In this document: positions 17,256 through 24,889 of the stretch, one piece after another
How positions within the stretch are numbered: position 1 is the first letter of the stretch
Layout: each line of letters starts with the position of its first letter
DNA from: Lachnospiraceae bacterium UBA7205
Lineage (GTDB): Bacteria; Bacillota; Clostridia; Lachnospirales; Lachnospiraceae
Direction: 5' to 3'
NCBI GenBank assembly: GCA_002490665.1
Contig: DKUL01000065.1
Location: 1,977-33,289, forward strand
Length of the DNA stretch: 31,313 bases
Notes under the pieces: model-generated
Database searches by the model: none
Seen by the model: only the letters and a program-made list of their open reading frames with translations
What the model was told of the DNA's origin: nothing
Translations under genes and position numbers: made by a program

Positions 17256-17293
17256 TTTCTGGCAGGAACGTCAATTTTCTGGCAAGAACGTCA
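17256..17293. promoter_or_regulatory. Tandem direct repeats, candidate LytTR regulator binding sites
   Basis: TTTCTGGCAGGAACGTCA (17256-17273) and TTTCTGGCAAGAACGTCA (17276-17293) differ at one base and are spaced 20 bp start to start, about two helical turns. On the complement they contain ACGTTCTTG and ACGTTCCTG, close to the ACGTT-type core known for LytTR regulators, which bind pairs of direct repeats about 21 bp apart. They lie between the divergent EAL and regulator/kinase promoters, about 30 bp upstream of the latter's -35. The likely ligand is the response regulator encoded next door. Confidence 0.65.
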
Positions 17294-17324
17294 GCCTAAT
17301 CTTGAAAATCAGGTATTGAAAGGT

Positions 17325-17353
17325 TTGAAAAATATCTTTTTTTACTGTATGAT
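17325..17353 (+). promoter_or_regulatory. Promoter of the response regulator/kinase operon
   Basis: -35 TTGAAA (17325-17330), a 17-bp spacer and -10 TATGAT (17348-17353) make a good sigma-A promoter. Transcription would start near 17360, about 32 bases before the TTG start codon. Confidence 0.6.
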
Positions 17354-17391
17354 TATAGTTGACTTTGATACGGAATTGAGGTGGAACCAAT

Positions 17392-18165
17392 TTGAAGATC
17401 GCATTAGTAGATGATGAACAGAATTATCTGGACGAGATGACCAGGCTTGTCTGCGACTTTGGCAGACAGCACTGCTGCCATATGGAAACCGTGCCATTCT
17501 TAAACGCCGAAGCATTCCTTGAGACATTCGGGGACGGCGGCTTCTCTGCCGTATTCATGGACATTTACATGGACGGTATGGACGGCGTTGCCGCCGCACA
17601 AAAAATACGGAGCACGGACAGCAGATGCATCCTCGTGTTCCTGACTTCCAGCACGGACTTTATGCCGGACGCCTTCTCCTGCCACGCATTTGAATATATT
17701 ACCAAGCCTTTCTCACCGCAGCGCATCTTCAAAGTCCTCGGGGACATTCTGGAAGTGCTTCCCCCGCTGCAAAAATACATAGAGATAGGAAACGGCAGGA
17801 AAACTGTCCAGATATTCCTTGACGAGATTTTCTTTGTCATTACGGACGCACATTACCTTGATTTCACCCTGTCAAATGGAAAAATAATACGCTGCCGTAT
17901 GACCATGCCGCAATTTGCAGGGCTTACAGGCGGGGATTCCCGATTCCTTACCATCAACAAGGGCATCACGGTAAATGCCGACTATATCCTTGAATTTGAG
18001 GACAACTGCTGTGTGCTGGAAAACGGTGCAAGGCTGCCAATCCGTGTGCGGGACCGCCTGAAAATCGAACAGGCGGCAAGGGATTACAATTTCAGAAAAA
18101 TACGCGAGCGTCAGGCGCACTTTGCCAGACACCTCGAACAAAATGACATCAGGGAGAGAAGATGA
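17392..18165 (+). CDS. LytTR-family response regulator
   Basis: A 257-residue DNA-binding response regulator. The receiver domain (1-120) has the acidic pocket D7-D8, the phosphoacceptor D57 (VFMDIYM), T85 and K105 (TKPF). The LytTR DNA-binding domain follows at about 130-235 (EIFFVITDAHYLDF, FLTINKGITVNADYILEF). The start is TTG at 17392, supported by GAGGTGG seven bases upstream and by the normal receiver N-terminus KIALVDDE directly after it. Its end overlaps the kinase start by 4 bases (ATGA). It is expected to be phosphorylated by that kinase and to bind the direct repeats upstream of its own promoter and of the EAL gene. Confidence 0.92.
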   Translation: MKIALVDDEQNYLDEMTRLVCDFGRQHCCHMETVPFLNAEAFLETFGDGGFSAVFMDIYMDGMDGVAAAQKIRSTDSRCILVFLTSSTDFMPDAFSCHAFEYITKPFSPQRIFKVLGDILEVLPPLQKYIEIGNGRKTVQIFLDEIFFVITDAHYLDFTLSNGKIIRCRMTMPQFAGLTGGDSRFLTINKGITVNADYILEFEDNCCVLENGARLPIRVRDRLKIEQAARDYNFRKIRERQAHFARHLEQNDIRERR

Positions 18166-19484
18166 ACATGGATATGATCAGACTACTGTCGGCACTGCCA
18201 CAGTTTCTTGTACTGCTGCCTTCGGCGGCATCCTGCTATTATACAATGAAGAACCAGCTGCGGTACACACCGCTTAAAACAATCCTGCTTGGCATGGCTG
18301 TCCTGCTCCCATACTCACTTTTTTGCTCATGTCTCTGTGCCATGCTGCAGACTGATGTCAATACAGTCCTCCTGACATCCCTTATCCTGTTCTTCTTCCC
18401 ATACCGCCACACCGTGACGGCAAGCCTGCCCAAGTGCCTTGCCGTCTATGTGGGTGTCTGCGCTGTCCAGACCTTTCCGGCACAGTTCGCCTATTCCTTT
18501 GACGCTTATCTGCACCCGGCATCGGGTGCGGCGGATTTCTCCGTGGAAGCGGCTTTTATCCAGCTTGGACTATCCTGCCTTGTCGCAGCCGCCTTCGCGC
18601 TTCCCGCCTGTCGGTATTTTTACCAGATGGTTGACTGTCTGGACATGCCAAAAATATGGTACCTAACTGTTTTCCTGTCATCGGTATTCTTTGTCATGAA
18701 TGTACTGAGTGTCCCAAAATCCTACAGCACCCTTCATGCAGGGCGCATGACTTTCCTTTTTCCAATGATGGAAGGCTGTGCATTACTTGTCCTGATTGTC
18801 ATTTACCTGCTTTTCTATAAGGTAACAACACTCATACTGGAACACGCCAATCTGAAGGAACGCACGCAACTCCTTGAAATGCAGGCACGCCAGTACCGGA
18901 CATTACAGGAGCATATGCGCCAGACTGCCAGACTACGCCATGACTTCCGCCATTCTGTACGCCTGCTTTCTACTCTTGCCAAGAAAGGCGACATCGACAG
19001 CATCCAGTCTCACCTTGCAGGATACGAGGTCAGCCTTGCGGAAAACACACCTGTAAATTACTGTGCCAATGCCGCCCTGAATGCGCTGTTTGGTCATTAC
19101 CACGAAATGGCTGTTTCGGCGGATATCGACACAGACTGGCATATTGAACTGCCAGAGCTTCTGCCTGCTAATGAATTTGATATCATTTCCCTGTTTGGAA
19201 ACCTGATTGAAAACGCCATCGACGGATGTCTCACCGTGCCGGAAGGCAGACGGTATTTCTGGCTGACCACAGAAATCCATCACAATAACAGGCTGTACAT
19301 TGTTTCCACCAACAACTTTGACGGCAGGGTATGGAAGGCGAACGACAGCTACCATTCCACAAAGCATGGCGGGAATGGAATCGGGCTTGCCGCCATTGCC
19401 GCGGCAGCAGAGAAATACGGCGGTTCGGCACAGGCTTCCAACAGCGAAACAGAGTTTTTTGTGGACGTGGAATTAAAGATATGA
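18162..19484 (+). CDS. GHKL-type sensor histidine kinase (AgrC-like)
   Basis: A 440-residue membrane kinase. The first 220 residues hold about six hydrophobic segments. A coiled linker (225-255) leads to the phosphoacceptor region RLRHDFRH with the likely H260. The ATPase part has the N box FGNLIENAIDG and the G box HGGNGIGLAAI, the short GHKL form with no classical HisKA domain. Kinases of this kind pair with LytTR regulators, and the regulator gene overlaps its start by four bases. No peptide-pheromone or processing gene (agrB or agrD type) is adjacent, so the signal is unknown. The 3' end overlaps the convergent hemZ gene by 12 bases. Confidence 0.9.
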   Translation: MNMDMIRLLSALPQFLVLLPSAASCYYTMKNQLRYTPLKTILLGMAVLLPYSLFCSCLCAMLQTDVNTVLLTSLILFFFPYRHTVTASLPKCLAVYVGVCAVQTFPAQFAYSFDAYLHPASGAADFSVEAAFIQLGLSCLVAAAFALPACRYFYQMVDCLDMPKIWYLTVFLSSVFFVMNVLSVPKSYSTLHAGRMTFLFPMMEGCALLVLIVIYLLFYKVTTLILEHANLKERTQLLEMQARQYRTLQEHMRQTARLRHDFRHSVRLLSTLAKKGDIDSIQSHLAGYEVSLAENTPVNYCANAALNALFGHYHEMAVSADIDTDWHIELPELLPANEFDIISLFGNLIENAIDGCLTVPEGRRYFWLTTEIHHNNRLYIVSTNNFDGRVWKANDSYHSTKHGGNGIGLAAIAAAAEKYGGSAQASNSETEFFVDVELKI

Positions 19485-20936
19485 AATAACAGTTTCATCC
19501 TCAAGAAGTTTCCGTTTCCTCTCAATCATCTCGTCGATTCTTTCTATGAAAGACGCTACATCCTTGACATTTTCGCATCTTTCGATACGTCCGTCAGGGT
19601 AGACCCTTTTTGAGATGCTTCCTGCTCCGCAGGCAACGATGGTCTGCACTTCCTCCATAATCAGAATGTTATAAATCCCATACTTTCCTTCCCTCGCATA
19701 CCCGACATTCTCAAAATTCCCCGACATGTTTTTCTGCCGGTAGAGATAATAGGGCTTCATGCCCAGTGCATAGGCGCCATTCTGCGCGATTTGCATCGTG
19801 CTGTCCGTGTTACGGAGCATCGCAATGCCGTTTTCCTCAATCCACTGGCTGAGCTTTGAAGCCCGCTTGACTGCAAGCGAGTGTACTGTCAGGCTGTCGG
19901 GATTCAGTTTGGTGATTTCATCAATCGTGTTCTGCACGTCGGCTTCCAGCTCTCCGGGAAGGCCTAAGATAATGTCCATATTGATGTTGTCAAAGCCTGC
20001 CTCCCGCGCAAGCCAGAACGCGTCCTTTACCTGTGCCACTGTGTGCTGCCTGCCAATGTACCTGAGTGTCTCATCCTTCATCGTCTGCGGGTTCACCGAG
20101 ATGCGGGTCACACCATGCTTTTTCAGCACATCAAGTTTTTCCCTTGTGATGCTGTCCGCCCGCCCCGCTTCCACGGTAAACTCTGTTACATGCTGAAAAT
20201 CAAACCGGTCACGCACATGCTGCAACAGCCTGTCCAGCTCCCCTGCCTCCAGTGTCGTCGGCGTTCCGCCGCCGATATAGACGGTGTCTAAAATTTTATC
20301 CCTGTATATTTCTGCAACAAAATCAATTTCCTGAAAAAGCGCCTGCAAATACTCCGCTGCCCGCTTGCGCCACACCGCAATTGGATTGGATGTGAAGGAG
20401 CAGTACAGGCAGGTTGTCGGGCAGAACGGAATGCCAATATAAATACTGTAGCCGTCCGCATAATGAATCCTGTCAAGGATTGCCCTCTCGCGCCTTGCAA
20501 TATCAATGCTCAGCTTCGCTTTCTCATCGCTGACTGCGTGTACCGCTTTCAGCCATGCGGCAATCGCCGCATCATCCTTTCCTTCCGCCAGCATTCCCAT
20601 GGCAAGCTTTGTGGGACGGATGCCCGTGAGGTTCCCCCACGGAAGCGTCTTTCCCGTGTAGTCACACAAGTCCTGGTAAATCGAAAGCTTGCGCTCCTTT
20701 TTTGTGACATCCGTGTCATTTTTATATGTATGCACATACTCCTTCCTGCCTTCTATGTCAAGCACTACATTCATGCCATTGTCAAAAAGATGCACGGTCA
20801 CATGACTGCCGCTGTCCTGATGCTCGTTTCTTTCTGTCTCTGCATACACCCGCACATCATGCTCCGGATAAAACGACTTCATCAGCGCATGTAAATCATA
20901 CTGGTAATTTTCCTTGTTTGTATATATATTTATCAT
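19473..20936 (-). CDS. hemZ: HemZ-type radical SAM protein (coproporphyrinogen dehydrogenase-like)
   Basis: A 487-residue radical SAM protein. The iron-sulfur motif CxxxCxxC is at C172, C176 and C179 (PFCPTTCLYC). An N-terminal segment of about 160 residues precedes it, typical of HemZ and absent from HemN/HemW. The glycine-rich GGGTPTTLE and the later NPDSLTVHSLAVKRAS are also family-like. HemZ proteins were named for oxygen-independent coproporphyrinogen III oxidation, though close relatives resemble the heme chaperone HemW and activity cannot be judged here. The start at ATG 20936 has AAGGGG seven bases upstream. Its position after apt, relA and an MBL gene is the usual clostridial order. 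A terminator lies between it and the MBL gene, so it may have its own promoter. Confidence 0.88.
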   Translation of the reverse strand: MINIYTNKENYQYDLHALMKSFYPEHDVRVYAETERNEHQDSGSHVTVHLFDNGMNVVLDIEGRKEYVHTYKNDTDVTKKERKLSIYQDLCDYTGKTLPWGNLTGIRPTKLAMGMLAEGKDDAAIAAWLKAVHAVSDEKAKLSIDIARRERAILDRIHYADGYSIYIGIPFCPTTCLYCSFTSNPIAVWRKRAAEYLQALFQEIDFVAEIYRDKILDTVYIGGGTPTTLEAGELDRLLQHVRDRFDFQHVTEFTVEAGRADSITREKLDVLKKHGVTRISVNPQTMKDETLRYIGRQHTVAQVKDAFWLAREAGFDNINMDIILGLPGELEADVQNTIDEITKLNPDSLTVHSLAVKRASKLSQWIEENGIAMLRNTDSTMQIAQNGAYALGMKPYYLYRQKNMSGNFENVGYAREGKYGIYNILIMEEVQTIVACGAGSISKRVYPDGRIERCENVKDVASFIERIDEMIERKRKLLEDETVISYL

Positions 20937-20970
20937 CCTTATACCCCTTAAGAACTATTCAAGAATAATT

Positions 20971-21006
20971 TGTACATCACTGCAAATGGAGAATACCTGA
21001 TGTACA
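20971..21006. promoter_or_regulatory. 9-bp inverted repeat upstream of hemZ
   Basis: TGTACATCA (20971-20979) and TGATGTACA (20998-21006) are perfect complements with an 18-base spacer, located 35-70 bases upstream of the hemZ start and just past the MBL terminator. No T-run follows on the minus strand, so it is not an obvious terminator. A regulator binding site or leader hairpin for hemZ is possible. Confidence 0.4.
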
Positions 21007-21010
21007 ACAG

Positions 21011-21057
21011 AAAAAATCCATGCCTAGAATAGGCACTGGCTATCCTAAGCATGGATT
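21011..21057 (-). terminator. Rho-independent terminator of the apt-relA-MBL transcript
   Basis: Bases 21015-21034 pair with 21038-21057 around a 3-base loop, followed on the minus strand by six U (21011-21016). Two non-Watson-Crick positions are A-C on the plus strand but G-U in minus-strand RNA, which assigns the strand. The stop codon of the MBL gene (21042-21040) lies inside the stem. Confidence 0.85.
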
Positions 21058-21675
21058 ATATTTTCTCTCATATCCGACTGTCGTTGCGTCCCCATGCCCT
21101 GAATAGAGCTTCACGTCATCGGGAAGTGTCATAATTCTCTCGCGAATCGAATCGCCAAGCTGTCTCATGGAACCGGAATAAAAATCAGTCCTTCCGACAG
21201 AACAGTTGAAAATTGTATCGCCGCAAAACAAGGTCTTATCCTCCGCGGCGTAAAAACAGCACCCGCCTTTCGTATGCCCCGGCGTATGGAGCACCTCAAA
21301 CGCCACACCCGCCATGGTAAAGGTCTGTCTGTCATGAAAATATTCGTCTGCCTCAAAACCATATGCCTTGCCAAACCAGCCTGACAAGTTCTTTTCCGGA
21401 TCTTTTAAAATCTCCGCCTCGTCCTCATAAGCATATATTTTTGCACCGCTAAGCTCCTTGAGCCTTAAGGCGCCGCCTGTATGGTCTCCGTGCCCATGCG
21501 TCAGCAGGATACCCGCAACCTTGTCAAACCCAAGGCTTTTCACGTCGTCAAACACAACCTCCCCGTTATCGCCCGGGTCGATAATCACGATTTCATCCGC
21601 GCCTTCCCTGTACACATAGTAACAATTGGTCTGGCAGGCACTAAGTACCCTTCTCTTTACCTTTAAATCTGCCAT
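21040..21675 (-). CDS. Metallo-beta-lactamase-fold hydrolase (glyoxalase II-like)
   Basis: A 211-residue soluble protein from ATG 21675 (MADLKVKRRVL). It carries the metal-binding motif THGHGDH, then HTPGHTKGG, the metal-bridging Asp in FCGDTIF, and the final His in SGHGDAT, the full set for a two-metal MBL hydrolase of the YcbL/glyoxalase II kind. The length fits this compact group. The substrate is not known. The ribosome binding site is weak and close to the relA stop (21679-21677), which the ATG almost touches, implying coupled translation; a TTG at 21702 would add nine residues. In clostridia such a gene commonly sits between relA and hemZ. Confidence 0.88.
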   Translation of the reverse strand: MADLKVKRRVLSACQTNCYYVYREGADEIVIIDPGDNGEVVFDDVKSLGFDKVAGILLTHGHGDHTGGALRLKELSGAKIYAYEDEAEILKDPEKNLSGWFGKAYGFEADEYFHDRQTFTMAGVAFEVLHTPGHTKGGCCFYAAEDKTLFCGDTIFNCSVGRTDFYSGSMRQLGDSIRERIMTLPDDVKLYSGHGDATTVGYERKYNPCLG

Positions 21676-21676
21676 A

Positions 21677-24037
21677 TCATCCCGTCGTCCTTTCAATATC
21701 AATCACGCTGTCAATCAGCCGCAGCTTATCGACAACCATTTGCAGCTCTTCCCTGCCGGTTATCTCAAACGTCATTGCAATGGATGCAATATCCTGCTTA
21801 TTTGTCCTCGTATTCACGGAACGGATATCAATGTTTTTCTCTGAGAGTGTCTTTGTGATATCCGCCAGCAGACCGCTCCTGTTCTGCGCATAAATCACAA
21901 TTTCCGTCAGATACTTCTCTTTCCGCTCTGCCGTTTCCTCAGGCTGCCATTCCGCGTCAATCAGCCTGAAACGGTCAAGCTCTGACAGACTCATAATGTT
22001 AATGCAGTCCGTCCTGTGGATGGAGACACCCCGCCCGCGCGTGACAAATCCGACAATCTCATCACCGGGCACTGGCGCACAGCAGCGTGAAAACCGCACT
22101 GCCACATCATGAATCCCCTTGACGGTGATGCCAGTCTTGCCCTTGGGTTTCATCAGCTTATTCGCACTATTTTCCTGTATCTGGGCAAGCAGTTCCTCAT
22201 CTGTTGCCTGCTTCTTGTGCTCCCTGGCGTACAGCTCCTGCATGCGGTTGATGACCTGCCCTTCCTTGAGGGCGCCATGTCCGATTGCGGCAAGCACTGC
22301 ATCCCAGTCATTAAAGCCATACTTGTGCATCACTGCCCTTTGCAGCCCTGCCACCAGTATTTCTGCCACATTGATATTCTTGGACTTGCAATAGTTCTGG
22401 AAAAGTTCCCTTCCCTTAATGATGTTGTCTTCTTTCAGCTCACTCTTAAACCACTGCGAAATCTTGTTTTTCGCCTGTGACGATTTGACGATATTCAGCC
22501 AGTCACGGCTTGGTCCCTTGGAGTTCTGGGACGTCATAATCTCAATACAGTCGCCGTTGTTTATCTGATAGTCAATTGTGACAAGCTTGCCATTTACCCT
22601 GGCGCCAATCATTTTATTGCCGACTGCGCTGTGGACACTGTAAGCAAAATCAATCGGGGTAGAGCCCGCAGGCAGATTCTTCACATCGCCTGCCGGCGTG
22701 AAACAGTACACATGATCCGAAAACAAATCCAAATCGCTCTTTAAGAGCTTCATGAATTCCTTGTTGTCAGAGGTGTCCTTCTGCCACTCAAGAATCTGGC
22801 TGAGCCACGCCAGCTTTTCCTCCTCGCCGCCGCTCGACACCTTGCCGTCACTTGCTTCCTTATATTTCCAGTGCGCGGCAATACCGTACTCCGCAACCCG
22901 GTGCATCTCAAATGTCCGAATCTGTATCTCAAACGGCACGCCCATCGAGCCAATCAGCGTCGTGTGAAGCGACTGGTACATATTTGCCTTGGGCATGGCG
23001 ATATAATCCTTAAATCGCCCGGGCATGGGCTTATACATCTCGTGAATCACGCCGAGCGCCGCATAGCAGTCCTTGACCGAATCGACAATGATGCGCACTG
23101 CAAACAGGTCAAAAATCTGGTCGATGGTTTTCCCCTGATTTTTCATCTTTTTGTAAATGCTGAAAAAGTGCTTCACTCTTCCGTCTATCTGGGCATCAAT
23201 CCCTGCGTCCGTGATATGCTCCGTCACTTCGTCCACAATGTCCTGCACATATTTCTCCCGCGCATCCTTCCGCAGTGCAATTTTTTCCACCAGGTCATAA
23301 TACGCTTCGGGTTCCAGGTATTTCAAGGATAAATCGTCCAGCTCAATTTTAATCTTGGAAATACCGAGCCGCTCCGCAAGCGGTGAATAGATGTCAAGCG
23401 TCTCCCGCGCAATACGCTTCTGGCTCTCCGGCGATTTGTATTTCAATGTACGCATATTGTGGAGACGGTCAGCCAGTTTAATCAGAATCACGCGGATATC
23501 CTTTGTCATCGCAAGAAACATTTTCCGCAGGTTCTCTGCCTGAAGCTCCTCGCGGCTTTTTTGTAAATCGGGCGCAGCGTCCCCTGTATACTGAAGCTGC
23601 TCCAATTTGGTGACGCCGTCAACAAGGAGCTCCACATCCGGTCCAAACTCCTCCTTGAGCTGCTCATTGGTCATAATGGTGTCTTCCACGACATCATGCA
23701 GAAGCCCTGCGATAATGGTCTCCTTGTCAAGCTCCAAATCGGCAAGTATGATTGCCACACACAGCGGATGGACAATGTACGGCTCCCCTGATTTTCTGAC
23801 CTGATCCTTGTGCGCGACACAGGCAGTCCTGTATGCCTTGTCAATCATCGAGATATCATCGGACGGATGATATTTATGCACACGTCGAATAAGCCCCTGA
23901 TATAATTCATCGGGGCTTTGAAATTCCTTGATATATTCGATTTTCCGTTCGTCCGTTTTTCTGGGTCCAGCCTTACTTCCGTTTATGATAAGGGAGTCCT
24001 CATATGCTCCTGTCCTTGTCTGTTTCTCATCTGTCAC
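21677..24037 (-). CDS. relA: Bifunctional (p)ppGpp synthetase/hydrolase, RelA/SpoT family
   Basis: A 786-residue Rel enzyme controlling the stringent response. The hydrolase domain (about 45-220) has the HD motif at H114-D115 (LLHDVVED). The synthetase domain (about 260-390) has RVKHFFSIYKKM and RFKDYIAMPKANMYQSLHTT. The TGS domain (about 450-515), a Cys-containing segment (FSRCCAPVPGDEIVG, then TDCIN) and a C-terminal ACT domain (about 715-786) complete the full-length regulatory form. The start appears to be GTG at 24037 with a poor ribosome binding site. The gene lies 47 bases after apt and overlaps or abuts the MBL gene. Both catalytic halves look intact, so it should make and degrade (p)ppGpp. 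Confidence 0.95.
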   Translation of the reverse strand: MTDEKQTRTGAYEDSLIINGSKAGPRKTDERKIEYIKEFQSPDELYQGLIRRVHKYHPSDDISMIDKAYRTACVAHKDQVRKSGEPYIVHPLCVAIILADLELDKETIIAGLLHDVVEDTIMTNEQLKEEFGPDVELLVDGVTKLEQLQYTGDAAPDLQKSREELQAENLRKMFLAMTKDIRVILIKLADRLHNMRTLKYKSPESQKRIARETLDIYSPLAERLGISKIKIELDDLSLKYLEPEAYYDLVEKIALRKDAREKYVQDIVDEVTEHITDAGIDAQIDGRVKHFFSIYKKMKNQGKTIDQIFDLFAVRIIVDSVKDCYAALGVIHEMYKPMPGRFKDYIAMPKANMYQSLHTTLIGSMGVPFEIQIRTFEMHRVAEYGIAAHWKYKEASDGKVSSGGEEEKLAWLSQILEWQKDTSDNKEFMKLLKSDLDLFSDHVYCFTPAGDVKNLPAGSTPIDFAYSVHSAVGNKMIGARVNGKLVTIDYQINNGDCIEIMTSQNSKGPSRDWLNIVKSSQAKNKISQWFKSELKEDNIIKGRELFQNYCKSKNINVAEILVAGLQRAVMHKYGFNDWDAVLAAIGHGALKEGQVINRMQELYAREHKKQATDEELLAQIQENSANKLMKPKGKTGITVKGIHDVAVRFSRCCAPVPGDEIVGFVTRGRGVSIHRTDCINIMSLSELDRFRLIDAEWQPEETAERKEKYLTEIVIYAQNRSGLLADITKTLSEKNIDIRSVNTRTNKQDIASIAMTFEITGREELQMVVDKLRLIDSVIDIERTTG

Positions 24038-24084
24038 TTCGCATCACCAGCCATATCCAACAAAATATTTATACAATCCGCTTC

Positions 24085-24609
24085 CTACTTGCCCTCGTAG
24101 GTTATCGCTGCGTCAAGTCTGTAGCCTGCTATCCGCTCCCTTCCCTTGAGTCCGGCAAGCTCCATCAGTACAACAACGCCCACTACCTTGCCGCCAAGTG
24201 ACTCAATTAGCTTGATCATGGCTTCTGTCGTACCTCCGGTCGCAATCAGGTCATCGACTACCAGAACCTTTTGTCCCGGCTGAATGGAATCCTTATGCAT
24301 CTCTATGGTTGCTTTGCCGTATTCCAGGTCATAGTCTATGGAAACGGTCTCCCTCGGGAGCTTTCCCTTTTTCCGTATCAGGACAAAGGGTTTGTGGTTG
24401 TTATAGGCAATCGGGGTACCGAAAATAAATCCCCTCGACTCGGCTCCTGCCACGACATCATACTCCAGATCCTTCACCATGTCCTGCATGGTCTCAATGG
24501 CAAGATGCAGTCCGTCTGCATCCTGCAGGACACTTGTCACATCGCGGAAAATAATGCCGGGTTCCGGAAAGTCAGGTATCGCTCTTACGTATTCTTCCAA
24601 TTTTTTCAT
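24085..24609 (-). CDS. apt: Adenine phosphoribosyltransferase
   Basis: A 174-residue enzyme, normal length for Apt. It converts adenine and PRPP to AMP in purine salvage. The PRPP-binding signature VLVVDDLIATGGTTEA is present, as are the N-terminal RAIPDFPEPGIIFRDVT and the conserved GAESRGFIFG. The start at ATG 24609 has GGAG eight bases upstream. It is first in the apt-relA-MBL unit, driven by the strong promoter at 24830-24858 with a leader of about 215 bases containing a large palindromic element. Confidence 0.96.
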   Translation of the reverse strand: MKKLEEYVRAIPDFPEPGIIFRDVTSVLQDADGLHLAIETMQDMVKDLEYDVVAGAESRGFIFGTPIAYNNHKPFVLIRKKGKLPRETVSIDYDLEYGKATIEMHKDSIQPGQKVLVVDDLIATGGTTEAMIKLIESLGGKVVGVVVLMELAGLKGRERIAGYRLDAAITYEGK

Positions 24610-24640
24610 ACTGTATACTCCAATCTTTTCCTTTATTTAG

Positions 24641-24793
24641 GAAATTTGTAACAGTTCAGCCTTCGGCTTCCTGTTACGAGCATCAAGCCATGCAAAACCA
24701 CTTTGTGGTGGCTTGATGCATCCCAGCCACTACGCTATTTCACGGACTTTGCAGCAAGTGCAAAGTCCTGGGCTGAACTGTTACGGAAATTTC
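24641..24793 (-). repeat. Palindromic multi-hairpin element in the apt leader
   Basis: The ends are exact 14-bp inverted repeats, GTAACAGTTCAGCC (24648-24661) and its complement (24771-24784), extended by GAAATTT arms with a 2-base bulge. Inside are an 11-bp stem (24679-24689 with 24709-24719) containing a CCAC/GTGG mini-hairpin, a 9-bp stem GGACTTTGC/GCAAAGTCC (24744-24768), and GTAACAG/CTGTTAC (24648-24677), which competes with the end pairing. It would be transcribed in the apt leader. It resembles a small dispersed palindromic repeat (MITE- or REP-like); copies elsewhere cannot be checked here. No U-run follows any stem. Confidence 0.7.
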
Positions 24794-24829
24794 ATAGAAT
24801 TTTTCTAAAAAGTTTACTTTAATATTACT

Positions 24830-24858
24830 ATTATAGTATTATTTGTATGTGAAGTCAA
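24830..24858 (-). promoter_or_regulatory. Strong sigma-A promoter of apt-relA-MBL
   Basis: On the minus strand, -35 TTGACT (24858-24853), exactly 17 bp of AT-rich spacer, and a perfect -10 TATAAT (24835-24830). Transcription would start near 24823, about 215 bases before apt, running through the palindromic element. Confidence 0.85.
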
Positions 24859-24889
24859 TTCTTTTTCGATACCATTCCATGCTGAAAAA

